From Cudoniella acicularis (taxonomy: Eukaryota; Ascomycota; Leotiomycetes; Helotiales; Helotiaceae): 32,710 nucleotides of DNA. The stretch is taken from assembly GCA_013054445.1 (NCBI GenBank), contig JAAMPI010000544.1, positions 1 through 32,710 of the forward strand, written 5' to 3'. The notes under the pieces were generated by a model. It had not been told where the DNA came from. It searched no databases and was given only the letters and a program-made list of their open reading frames with translations. Positions 22,315-32,710 of this stretch are shown here, piece by piece. Each line of letters opens with the position of its first letter. The first letter of the stretch is position 1. The position numbers were made by a program, and so were the translations under genes.

Positions 22315-22320
22315 AATAAA
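22315..22320 (+). terminator. Poly(A) signal of rat1
   Basis: AATAAA lies 45 nt after the rat1 stop codon, a suitable position for a polyadenylation signal. A second AATAAA-like sequence follows near 22404. Confidence 0.45.
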
Positions 22321-23001
22321 AAATGGCGTGAGACATTCAATAGGATAGATACTTACTTGAGCTTGTATTCTATAATGTAGTTTACACCTGTACTATAGGA
22401 TCAAAATAAACAAAAATCTCAAAAGGCTAAGCAATAATAATTTAAGCTTATCGATTCCCAATCTTACCTGTACGTGTGTACCGGTGCATTGCCACCCTCA
22501 TGCGCCTGTAACCCTTGAAATATGATGCTTAAAATTCACGTGCGGGTGAAGTGAGCCTTCTGGCCCTCCAAAAAATGTCCTGCATGAGAGGATCCCTGCG
22601 CCCAACCTCAGGGCCTAGGCCAAGACGCGAGACACTCCGAGACGCAATTCCAGGTACCTGTACGACCTTGCCGTACGTGGGGTCTGTCAATCGTCCTTCA
22701 ACCTGAGACGCTCTCACGTTCAAAACCTTCAGTCCTTTCGCTCGGAATCGATCGAAGCATTCAGCTACAACAAAGCCATAGTCACACCAGCGCGTGCTCA
22801 TAGCTAAGCTTACGGCACCATCACCACCACCAGCACCGACGGGCATGTTCGAGACCAGACCAACGCTTCCAAGCTCATTACTATCTCCACAACCTCTACG
22901 ACCCGGAGACAATCGATTAAAACACACATGAATGCAGGCAGAGCCGCATGCCTTGGATGCGGTGATTGCATTGGCGCAGTGGGCACATTCAACTTCCAGT
23001 C
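22321..23001. other. rat1 3' flank and promoter of the RasGAP gene
   Basis: The two genes are in tandem, so this 681-bp stretch holds the end of the rat1 3' UTR and the whole ira promoter. I see no TATA box. A minus-strand frame at 22529-22927 lacks motifs and is not annotated. Confidence 0.5.
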
Positions 23002-26000
23002 ATGAATGGAGACTCAAGTCTGGTTGTGACACTCGTGGACCGCTTGACAACGAGGGTTTGTTCTACATGCTCACTCTTCGCGTTTTTGTGCTCATCACTG
23101 ACATGTTTGATATCATTGCAGCTACCGCACCGCACCGGGTCACCCTCGTATGAATTCGCCCGCGATGAGGTCGTTGTTCTCACTCGTTCGACTCTCGTCG
23201 GTGTTAGTAACTCCTGCATCGGAGTTGTGATCGACTCCCTCGTCCAATTACTTGAAGATCTATCCAGGCCGTATAAGGGCATACAGGCTCACCCGATACA
23301 CGTTACGCATTCTGAACTATATATCCTCGAGCTCTTGGCAGACTGTTGCTCCAGACACTGGGATGCTGTGAATATAAACCTAGGACGAGTGGATGAGGAC
23401 AACGATGGGAGCTCTGAGTCCGAGGACTCGGAAGTAGAGAGAGAGTTGAAGAAGACGCTGAGCCCGCGAGCACAGGACAAGAAGAGGCGAGCATCTCGAA
23501 ATACTCCTCTAGCTCGCACTAACCCTCCCGAGCCGCTGAATGATGATTTGGTTCGAAGACTCCTAGATGCTGTGAAGGTATTTGCAAAGCCAGTATCGGA
23601 TACCTACGTCCTTCCCGCCTCAAACATCCTAGATGATTCATTTAGAGCCTTCAATACTTGGAATCTTTTCGGTCAAGATGGTGACAACTCCTCAGATGGA
23701 CATCTGAGTGGCACAGAAGTTTCCAAACTACTTCTAGAAAAGGCAGATGCGATCGAAGCATATATTCGAGGCATTGTGGAATACGTATCTTTTTCCAACT
23801 GGACTCGAGCTCTTGAATATATTAGAATTGCTTTCACCCAGGCATCTCACCAAGGTGTGAGCGGTTCGGTACAAGCCAACCTTTTAGCTGATGATGACCG
23901 AGGTGCTCTTGTAGCCATTCGTCTGATTTCAAGCTTTTGGGTTGACAGCCGAAAATTGAGCATAATCATCCAAGAGTTGTGTGGTAGTTTCTTACATATC
24001 CGCAAATCTTTCCAAACGACAGTAGCGATAGTCGTTCCTCAGATGGTTACAAGATGGCTCGAACGGAATCCCCAAGAGTTCATTGATCTTCATTCCGCCC
24101 ACAAAAGACTAGACGGAGGTAAGACAAAGCTCACTACAACCTCTAATTTACACTGTCTGTACCACTCCTATGGCACTCAGATAACTTCGAGGCATTGGTT
24201 CAATTTCCGTTTCCGTTGTCTTTCAACACAGAAACATGCTGATGTAATTGTTCAGGCTCCGAAACGCTTTTCGATATGACGAACACCATGTTTGATGGAA
24301 GCAAACGGAAGGCCTTGCTGCACCCATTTCAGACCTCCCTTATTTTGCTATTGCCCGACGTATTTGAAGTAGCAAGCAATATGAGGGATGTGAAGAGTAG
24401 CAGTATATCGAAAAAGGTGTCTTTTCTCGAGACGCTCCGAAAATCTCTCAGAAACAGGAACGAAACTGCCATATACTGTCTGATAACAGTTTTGAGAGTT
24501 GCTCGGCATTTCAGCCTAGATAGCGACGCTGCCATTCTCAGCTATGCGTTGGACGTGCAAGAAGAGGTCAGGGAGGCTGTATTCAGAAAATATACAGCAG
24601 GTATGGATTCTCCCAATATCGATAGCTCTTTGATGTCGGCTGCATTTGTTAGTTTGACGCATCTCAATTTCGAGCATTGTGTGGACAACCTTGCTCCTTT
24701 CTGTCTGGCGCCGAGTTCGCCGCCACATTTCAAGCTTGCTTTGATCTCGGCCTGTTCCCATTTCGCTAGGCAATCTAATGCGGAAGAGTATCAGCCATTA
24801 TATGCAAAAATCGCCGATTATATCCGGGCACAACTTAAGGTATGTTGGCTTATCTCTTTTATGATGTATGTGCTAATTCTTTAAAAGGGTTCTTCATCGA
24901 AATCACGGGATTCGTATCCGGATGAAGAATATACCCTTCTCAAGCCTCTAGAAGCAACGGGTTCTATGGACATGATTTATCAAATACTACTATTTCTGAA
25001 TGCATCACCTATGACTCTGCTAGTTGGCGTATCAGAGAACGCTTTCGATTGGATTCAATTTTTCGAAACTACCTTAACATCCTTTGTGGGATATCTAGTT
25101 ACAGATGATGAGCGAATCCGGCACATGACAAGCACCGTCGCGCGAAAGCTTATGACTGAAGGGGCTACTTGTTTGTGGGGCAAAATACAAGGTGGCGAGA
25201 CGGCGGTTTTCAAATTCAACTTTTGGAGGTCAACGTAAGTACAGTCATATCCTTGTTTTAGTCCCACAAACAATACACCACTCCAGCAAATTGGTTATTA
25301 AAGCCAAGAGGTTGAAATATTCTCGAACTCTAGAACATTCTCATCGTTCTCGAGGATTGTTTTTTGTTAACATGAAACATTAAATTCCTTTCTTGTTATT
25401 ACTAGCTTTCGATCACTTCTTCCCAAACCGCCATGTACCATGGATTTGTTCTGTGCTAACTGTGGCTCACTCATTCACAGGTCAATTATTCTCATGGCTG
25501 TCTCCGATAGATTAATCGGCATAAGTGGCGATGGAAAAGTTACGCTTCGCTTCATTCATGATTATCTTGAGTCACGTTTGACTCTGCTTAAGACTGTCAA
25601 GGTTAGCTCGCCAGCTCTTCATCCCCTTATGTTAGCTTCGTACAGATCTACAAACTACTCGATTTAGAGGAAACGTTACGATGCTGACATAGTTAAAAAG
25701 GTATTGACGGACTTGGATGAAGACATCCCTGAGCGTACAGCTGCATGTATAAGATTAGAAACAGCTTTCCTGGTATCACTCTGCTCTACCGACATATCAA
25801 TATGCCAGTTAGTAACCAAGTGCATATCCCTCTTCTGCGAGGAAACAAAGCTAGTAGACGAATCAAGCGGATCGCCCAAAACGTTGACGCCAAGTCTTCG
25901 AAACGTTGAAATTTATAGGGAAATCTCTTCTCGAGACTTTCGGTTTACTGGACTTGTAGCATTCCAAAAACGTGTCCGGAATCTTTTGAGACAGATGCAA

Positions 26001-29000
26001 TATCCGACTGCTGGCATGTTAGCGGCCTGGGAAACCGTCTTTGATTTCTGGCTCAAGATTTCCAAGCAAATTTTTTCTAGATCAGTGGACATGCTAGAAG
26101 AGCGACTCTTGATCGAATGGCGCAATTATTCGGGTTTTTTAGCTTCTTTAGGGGGGCTATGTATCTCCAACCAACCTTTAGGACCCGAGGATCCAAACCT
26201 TAATGGTCTCAGGTGGATTGATCGACTCTCACCAGAAAGCTATGACGAAACCCTCCTGAGTAGATATATGAAGCAAAGTGTTACGTTGCTGGCAAGCAAT
26301 AACCTCAGGATACGGGAAGCTACCAGAGAAACCCTGTCCACCGAGCTTGCTTCGCAATTATACCTACCTTTATTCGAAACTCTCGAAACCGAACTTGGGG
26401 TGCTTTTCGACAGTCCACGGACGAATACGTCCTTGTCTATCGAATCTCGAGTTATTTTTGCTGAGCAGGCTTCTGCTCTTTTAAAAAGCATCGTTGAAAG
26501 ATTAGGTGGGCCAGCTGAAGTTGGCGCGACCATGTCAATAGATGTTGGCGCCTTGACTCTCAATTTTGCGAAGTTCTTAGACGAGTTAACAGAAAGTGCA
26601 AGTATACTCCGAGTTAAGATCAAGATCTGCCAATTATGCGAGACAGTTACCCAGAAAAAAGAGCTTCTTAATCTCAGACACGATGTCAGAATCCGAAATC
26701 AGCTGTTGGAGGTGATCTTTAGCTGGATAGCTCGCCCCGGAACTCCCAAGGAAACAGTTCATTCGGGAGGGGCTCGGATGGATGAGATTCTTCGACTTCA
26801 GAGAGACCTTGACAGAGCGTGTCTTAAGGCTTTGGCCGACTTAACTTACCGACTTCCCTTGCAACCTGCCGAGGGACAGACTGACGCAGATACGAGTGAT
26901 CTCAAATCCCAAATGTTTCATACATATTTCAACAGATTTCTATCGTTGTTGAATTACGAATCAATTGAAATCGGTAGGAATGAGGTGCGGTTACCCATTC
27001 CATCCAGTGAAGAGTCCACGACAACTCCAGACCTTGCTATCACGGCTCTATCCAACCTTCTTAGTGCCAATATAGATGTCGGTCTAAAGCACTCGCTTGG
27101 GATTGGTTACCATGAAGATCTCGATATCAGGACAGCATTTGTCAAAGTCCTCTGCAATATTCTCATCCAGGGGGCCGAATTCAACAACTTGTCTGATGCA
27201 GCTGTAAATGAAAAGTATGATGAGCTACTTGAGGTGAGTCATCTAAATGGTAGCCTTGTGAAAAATTGCTAATGCGGATAGCTACTCATTCATGATATGC
27301 CGTTGACTATTGCTCTTTGTGATGCCTGTCCAAGCACAGAAGTAGATGAGATGACCATCTCCTTGCTAAACATTTTCGATTCCCGGGGTCTTGGCTTTGT
27401 GCTGCTAGAGGGCTTGATCGAGCATGAGGTCGAGGAGACCGGTATGACTCCCAAATAATTTTATATGTCATTTAGCTAATTCAGTGACAGAAAACGAAGC
27501 CGAACTCTTGAGACGAAATTGTGTGGCCACAAAGATGCTGTCGGTTTACGCAAAATGGAAAGGAGCATCATACCTCAAAGCTACCTTGCAAAAGGTTCTC
27601 GAACGCCTTGTCCTCACTTCAAAAGATCTTGATCTGGAACTCGATCCTGCTCGAACCACTTCCGCCGAAGAGTTGCAGAAGAACGCTCTGCAGCTTCGAG
27701 TCGTCACGAAGGTCTTCATTGATGATATCTGCAATTCGGCCGCCCATATTCCGGTATCGTTTAGAAAGATATGTAGCATAGTAAGATATAATAAACGTGT
27801 CATCCGCAATTTTGAACGTGCTAACTCCATCATTTAGATCTCTTCAGCTGTTATGAAGCGATTTCCTGAGGCCAAATTTACAGCTGTCGGGGCATTCATA
27901 TTCTTGCGCTTCTTTTGTCCTGCTATTGTCGCTCCAGATGTCGAAGGTCTTATAAGCTCAGCGCTTCGAAGGAGATGCGGCGTGGTCTCTTGCTTATTGC
28001 TAAAGTCGTACAGAATTTGGCCAACAATGTTCTATTCGGCGCAAAGGAACCTTACATGTTTCCTCTCAACGATTTTCTCACTCAAAATATCTATCGCGTG
28101 ACCACGTTCTTGCGTGAGATTTCGGTCCGTTTTCCTGAAAGTATCCTTCCGTATCTCTCTTCTAACAAGATTAGGTCCCGCCAAACGTCGTCGAACCTTC
28201 TGTAGACTCAGAATCGTTCGACTTTGGCTCTTGTGTTGCATTGCATCGATTTCTATACGATCACTGGGATCACGTACGGCAGAAAATCGTCCTTCGAGAA
28301 AGGAGAGGTGCTGGACTCCCCTCGCTCATAGACATAAACAAGACTCAAGTACCAATCTTGGACGCGCTTCGAAAGTTGATTACCAATTTAGGACCTCCTC
28401 CAATGGACGTCTCATGGAATCGACCGGCTATCTCATCGAATAGCCCACCATCGTATTCTCGCTTCCAACACTTCATGCTTCGGAATGCTGGTAGGAACAC
28501 CGAGTCCTTGGTGTCAACTCGCGCCGTCTATGATGGCGGTGAGAGTAAAGTAAGCTCACTTCATAAATACAAATTCGGAAATTTACTAAAAATAATGTAG
28601 GACGGCCTTCCCATGATCTGCATCATACTTCGCAATATCGACACCGAAACGGTAGATTATGAACTCTTGCTGTTTGGTTATCTCAAGGTATATATCGCTG
28701 TGATAAACTATACCATCAGAAACTAAATTGCCGTAGATTGCAAGTCGGATGTGGCATCGTCCGTTTGGCATCCTTATCGATGCAACCTGTTACAATGGCC
28801 AGAATGAGCCGCAAGATTCATTGTTCCGACAATTAGACCTCTTGACACCCACCGAATTATCAAAACAGCTTTCAAGGGTCTTTGTATACAACATGAATAG
28901 TGCCTTCAGGTAAGATCTTCTGTTCAGTGTAACCGAATTCTCTTACTGATTGTGATAGAAAATGCTTTCGGCGGATCTTAAGACTGGCCGCCAAGAGCGA

Positions 29001-31902
29001 GATAAGCGCATTTCATCCTAAGAATGTAGACTACCATTTAATTGGTAGTCTTCAGGACTTACAGGCTCACTTCCATCTTAGCCAATTACACTTACCCAAG
29101 GAAACAATCAGTGTTGTGACAGACACGCGATATGTCTTCCAACCCATCACCAGGCTCTCAAAAACCAAGGGAAAGGTAGAAGTTGTCATCAAAGTTGGCA
29201 GCCAATTTGTCCAAGTCACAACTACAAAGAAGCAGGAGGTAGTTCCTGGGTTGAGGCTGCACGCAACAGTCAATGACATATTCCGTCTCTCTGAAGTTGA
29301 CGAAGCTCCGACATCGATACAAACAGAGGATGATTCCGCATTCGGACTTCGAACCGAGAATGGGAAGATTGTCATGTATTTCACTAGTCCAAGGAAGCCA
29401 GACGTTCTTCAGGCAATTCGTGGCGCAAAGTCGAAGTACGGGAAGGAGTTAAGGACACTCAAATCTTTTGAAAGGCTTGTCCGCCCACAAGATGTTCCCG
29501 GTACCCTTCTCAATATTGCTCTCACCAACATGGCTAGCTCCGATCAAATCCTTCGCCTAGCTTCTTATAACTTGCTTTGCGCATTATGCCGTGCTTTCAA
29601 ATTCGCAGCTGACTCTAAGTTTATGAGCACTAAAGGTTGGGTTTCCAAATTTACACAAATTTTGAATTGTGTGCTAATCTAAACAGAATTATGCGTCCCG
29701 TTGAACCCATCGCACTTCATAATCGATATAAGCCAGCAGCTTGCTCGATCCGAGCCTCAACTCACAGTCGATTTTCTCAATGAATTCTTCGTTGGTTGGG
29801 AAAGTTTCCCTTATTCACAGCGACCACTAAGTCTCGCATATATGGCTCCTTGGCTTCCAAGTCTAAGGACAAGTTTGATGCCATCCGACTCAGATAGCGA
29901 TAAAGCAAAAGAAAAAGTGGCGGCAATTTTCCGAAAACTCATTGATGTCGCCATATCTGATGTCACATTAAGCATCACGCTTGAGCTCAAAATATGGCCA
30001 ATAATTTGCCGGGACGAAACTTACACAGATATATTCCTCGAGGAGATTTGCAAGGCTGCCCTAGGCTTTGGCATAGACGATGAGCGTACGGAGATCATCG
30101 GATCTACCATAGCATCCTTGGGGACGGTAACCATTCGAGGCAAGTTGCTTTCACGCTTGCGGAAAGCCCTCAACAGGAGCTCCCTGCGCCCTACACGTCA
30201 TCTACCGGACAACACTGTCTGGTCCGAGATCTGTGTCCTCTTACGCCTATGCCTATCCGCTTCTTTTGATAGTGGGGTCCAGTCACAACTATATCTTCCA
30301 GAGCTGTTTCACCTTGTCACAATGCTTGCCAACACAGGATCAACTGATGTTAGACTTATGGTCCATCGCCTACTCATAAATACTATCCACTCAATGTGTA
30401 CGACATTCCCGCTCGAAGAAAGCAAGCTTGCTCGGTTGAAGCGCTTTTATTGTCCCTTTCAGAGTCCCGAAATGATTCGTTGTTCAACTTGGCTCTTCGC
30501 GATGGTGTTTCAATATCATCACTACAAGATTCCGGCATTCCAGCCTTGAACGCAACTGAATCCCTTGCTATCCTACTTTCCGAGGTCAGCACAGTAGCCG
30601 CTCCTTCAATCGACATGTCCAATGCTTGGCGTTCCAGATGGATGAGTTTAGTCGCTAGCACGGCTTTCCAAAGCAACCCTGCTATTCAACCCCGAGCTTT
30701 TACAGTGATGGGTTGCTTAGCTCGTGAAGATGTAGACGACGACTTACTCTACCAAGTTCTAGTTGCCCTCAGAAATAGTATAAACCGATTTATGGAGGAA
30801 GGCGACAGTGAAATGCTCATCGCTATCGTAACATCCTTAACCAAGATGATGGACAAACTGCCTTCAGCGTCTCGATATGGGCTTCAACTCTTTTGGCTTG
30901 CCCTTTCACTAGTCAGATTGGTCCCTCTTCCACTTTTCAATTGCACAGCCTTATTCCTCGATGCTGTCCTCAACAACATTGCCACATCGGGTGATTTCAA
31001 AGAAGGCAGGATGGTGTCCGTCCTCTTACAAGGTCGATTGCCACTCGAAGATGCAGCACTCCAACTTGATGAACTATATGGAGTGCACTTCAACATTGAG
31101 AGCTTTCACTTTGCAGTGTGTGCTTCTATGGTGAAAGGTCTCACTGATTCTGTCACAAAAGCTACAGGCACTCGAGTGCTGTCTACCTTCCTTGGAACCA
31201 CAACCTCAAATGTTGCCAAAGGGGTGAAGTTTCCCAAGGATCAAACCTGTATGCCATATCTGGGCCTTCTGATGGGTCGCGCTATGAGCCCCCAGGAAGC
31301 TAAAGAAGGCTTCTGGAGTAGAAGCGGACCATTCTTGCAGGAGTATGCAACATTGGAAGATATGGATCGCTTTGTCGACCTGGATATAGTCAAAGACAAG
31401 GAACTCCTTCTAAATGTCGCAATTGGCATAGTAGATTTCCGCCACTTGGAAGAATCGGTCCAAAACCGAGGTCTTTTGTGGCTTAATAGGGTTGCTTTGA
31501 GGCGCCCCACAGTGATACTGCATCTGTGAGTACTTATCTACCTCTATCACCATAAGTATACTAACAAGGGTAAAAGCTGTGCACCTATCATTCGAATTCT
31601 TGATGACGTTCTCCTATCTTGCCAAAATGCGACAACTCTCGAATCTGCTCACCAATTACTACGAACATTGACATCGAATCCCAAATTTTCAGGCGGTGTC
31701 GATACTGCTGAAATGTTGGAAGATGTTCTCGACGGCATTGGTTTCGGCGGGCTTTGGCGATCTGCGACTTTTCATATTCAAAAGGAACACACTGAGGAGA
31801 GACAACTCACCGCCTTGACAGACAGGCTTATTGAGGTGAGAATTGCATTGCTCTCAATTCGGGAACTTCAGCTAATTTCTATTACAGTTGATTATTGCAT
31901 AA
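23002..31902 (+). CDS. Ira/neurofibromin-type Ras GTPase-activating protein, 16 exons, two frameshifts
   Basis: Exons: 23002-23055, 23122-24118, 24256-24839, 24888-25234, 25481-25601, 25668-27233, 27282-27441, 27485-27780, 27838-28124, 28175-28549, 28601-28687, 28737-28909, 28959-29635, 29687-31525, 31577-31835, 31888-31902. With one base added in exon 9 and one in exon 14 all phases close at about 2612 residues, the size of Ira/NF1 proteins. It turns Ras off by stimulating GTP hydrolysis. The RasGAP domain (about 1210-1450) has the arginine finger in LLRRNCVATKM (R1286) and the FLRFFCPAIVAP motif (R1399). A Sec14-like/PH-like module follows (about 1600-1850), then a long helical C-terminus. 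The start is the first in-frame ATG. The least certain splice sites are the exon 4-5 intron (246 nt), the exon 5-6 intron (GTTAGC donor) and the exon 9-10 intron (GTCCGT donor). Confidence 0.9.
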
Positions 31903-32627
31903 CGGGGTAAAGTGCATTGCTGGTGCAACCTGGGGTCTGTTTATGTCTCTCTTTTCTGTATACTGTTACGCTTGATGATGTATGAGTTCTCATTTATGAT
32001 TGATGAGGGGTCACTTCAGTTTCAGAGCTGGATACTTGTATGATACCCTGTTCTTAGATTGCATTCATTTAGAGAGAGAAAAGTTCTCTTCTAGTTCTAT
32101 ATTTCTTCAATTTTCTAAACAAAATTCCATGTGCGAAAGTACTACCAGTATTCAAGCCTGGAAAAAACCAGAAGCCGGTTTATATACTCCTTCGGACAGA
32201 TCAAAACTCAATTTTTGCAAATGAAATAATAGATTGTTTAAGTGAAAGACCAACACGGTACTTCCCAGTGTTAGGCTAACGCTGTCGCACTGTCCATAAT
32301 GCGATGAACATTGTGGGTATGGCTAGGACAACGACAACATATTTTGATAGGCCTTAAGGCGGCTGCGGGTTGCTCCTTATTCACGAAGTCTTCGGGGAGG
32401 ACAACATCCATCAGCCCCTGAGTTTTGCAGTCGACTAATCCCAACTCCGTCAATCCAAGATCTGGGACAGCTACTAACCCGATGAAACTAGCAATCATAA
32501 AAGGTGACTTCAACTTGCCCCCCAAAACTTTCCGCACTGCGTCGTCGCAAGCAATGGAGTCATCTCTCACCCTTTCCCAGGGCTGAGATGACATGCATCC
32601 CGCTACGTCCAGCTGCACAAGAGCCAA
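31903..32627. other. 3' flank of the RasGAP gene to the contig end
   Basis: This is AT-rich sequence with the RasGAP 3' UTR at its left. A minus-strand frame runs 32594-32271 from an ATG (107 codons) and includes a few Cys and a VPDLGLTELGLVDC segment. It is too weakly supported to call as a gene, but it is noted among the findings. Nothing else was found. Confidence 0.5.
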
Positions 32628-32710
32628 GGGGGGGGGGGGGGGGGGAAAAAAAAAAAAAAAAAACCCCCCCCCCCCAAAAAAAAAAAAAAAAAACCCCCCC
32701 CCCCCCCCCC
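32628..32710. other. Artificial homopolymer blocks at the contig end
   Basis: The window finishes in G18, A18, C12, A18 and C17, with no other bases between them. Natural DNA of this form is not expected. It looks like sequencing or assembly artefact and should be trimmed. Confidence 0.9.

Noticed and set aside
22529..22927. 132-codon minus-strand frame between rat1 and the RasGAP gene
   Set aside because: It starts at a non-ATG codon, shows no motif and lies within the expected promoter of the RasGAP gene.
1..32710. tRNA, rRNA, CRISPR or intact transposon
   Set aside because: By eye I found no convincing tRNA T-arm/cloverleaf, no rRNA stretch, no regularly spaced repeats with unique spacers, and no transposase or reverse-transcriptase motif.

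Overview
This window is a piece of nuclear DNA from a filamentous ascomycete (Pezizomycotina; the class is not certain). The evidence is short GT-AG introns of about 43-66 nt, many with CTAAC/CTGAC-type branch sites, a 5'-3' exoribonuclease Rat1 with the CCHC knuckle I associate with filamentous fungi, an Ira/neurofibromin-type RasGAP and a small secreted Cys-rich protein. The right edge is almost certainly a contig end, because the last 83 bases are artificial-looking homopolymer blocks.

Layout. Positions 1-3136 hold no gene I can support, only a diverged ~217-bp tandem duplication. Next come bcd1 (+, HIT zinc finger snoRNP factor, one frameshift), a convergent intergenic stretch, and a large TBC-domain Rab GAP (-). 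The GAP shares a divergent promoter with a four-exon short-chain dehydrogenase (+). Positions 10606-12240 are mostly silent but contain minus-strand coding-like patches broken by frameshifts, possibly a decayed gene. A secreted Ser/Thr- and Cys-rich protein (+) follows, then a 77-residue hydrophilic Gly/Lys-rich protein (-). The vesicle tether uso1/p115 (-, 4 exons) and rat1 (+, 4 exons) are divergent from a shared 751-bp region that carries a 42-43-bp tandem repeat. An ira-type RasGAP (+, 16 exons, about 2612 codons) fills 23002-31902 and needs two single-base corrections.

Function. The genes are mostly unlinked housekeeping functions: snoRNA biogenesis (Bcd1), nuclear 5'-3' RNA decay and transcription termination (Rat1), ER-Golgi tethering (Uso1), Rab inactivation (TBC GAP) and Ras inactivation (Ira). 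The accessory content lies in 9.5-14.4 kb: the SDR, the decayed region, the secreted protein and the small hydrophilic protein. I see no mobile element with intact coding capacity, no tRNA or rRNA gene and no CRISPR.

Quality. Two otherwise intact conserved genes need three one-base corrections in total, and the contig ends in homopolymer junk. Single-base errors in the assembly are the simplest explanation. I found no convincing undescribed system. The most biologically interesting leads are the decayed minus-strand region, the internally duplicated small protein and the repeat in the uso1/rat1 promoter.
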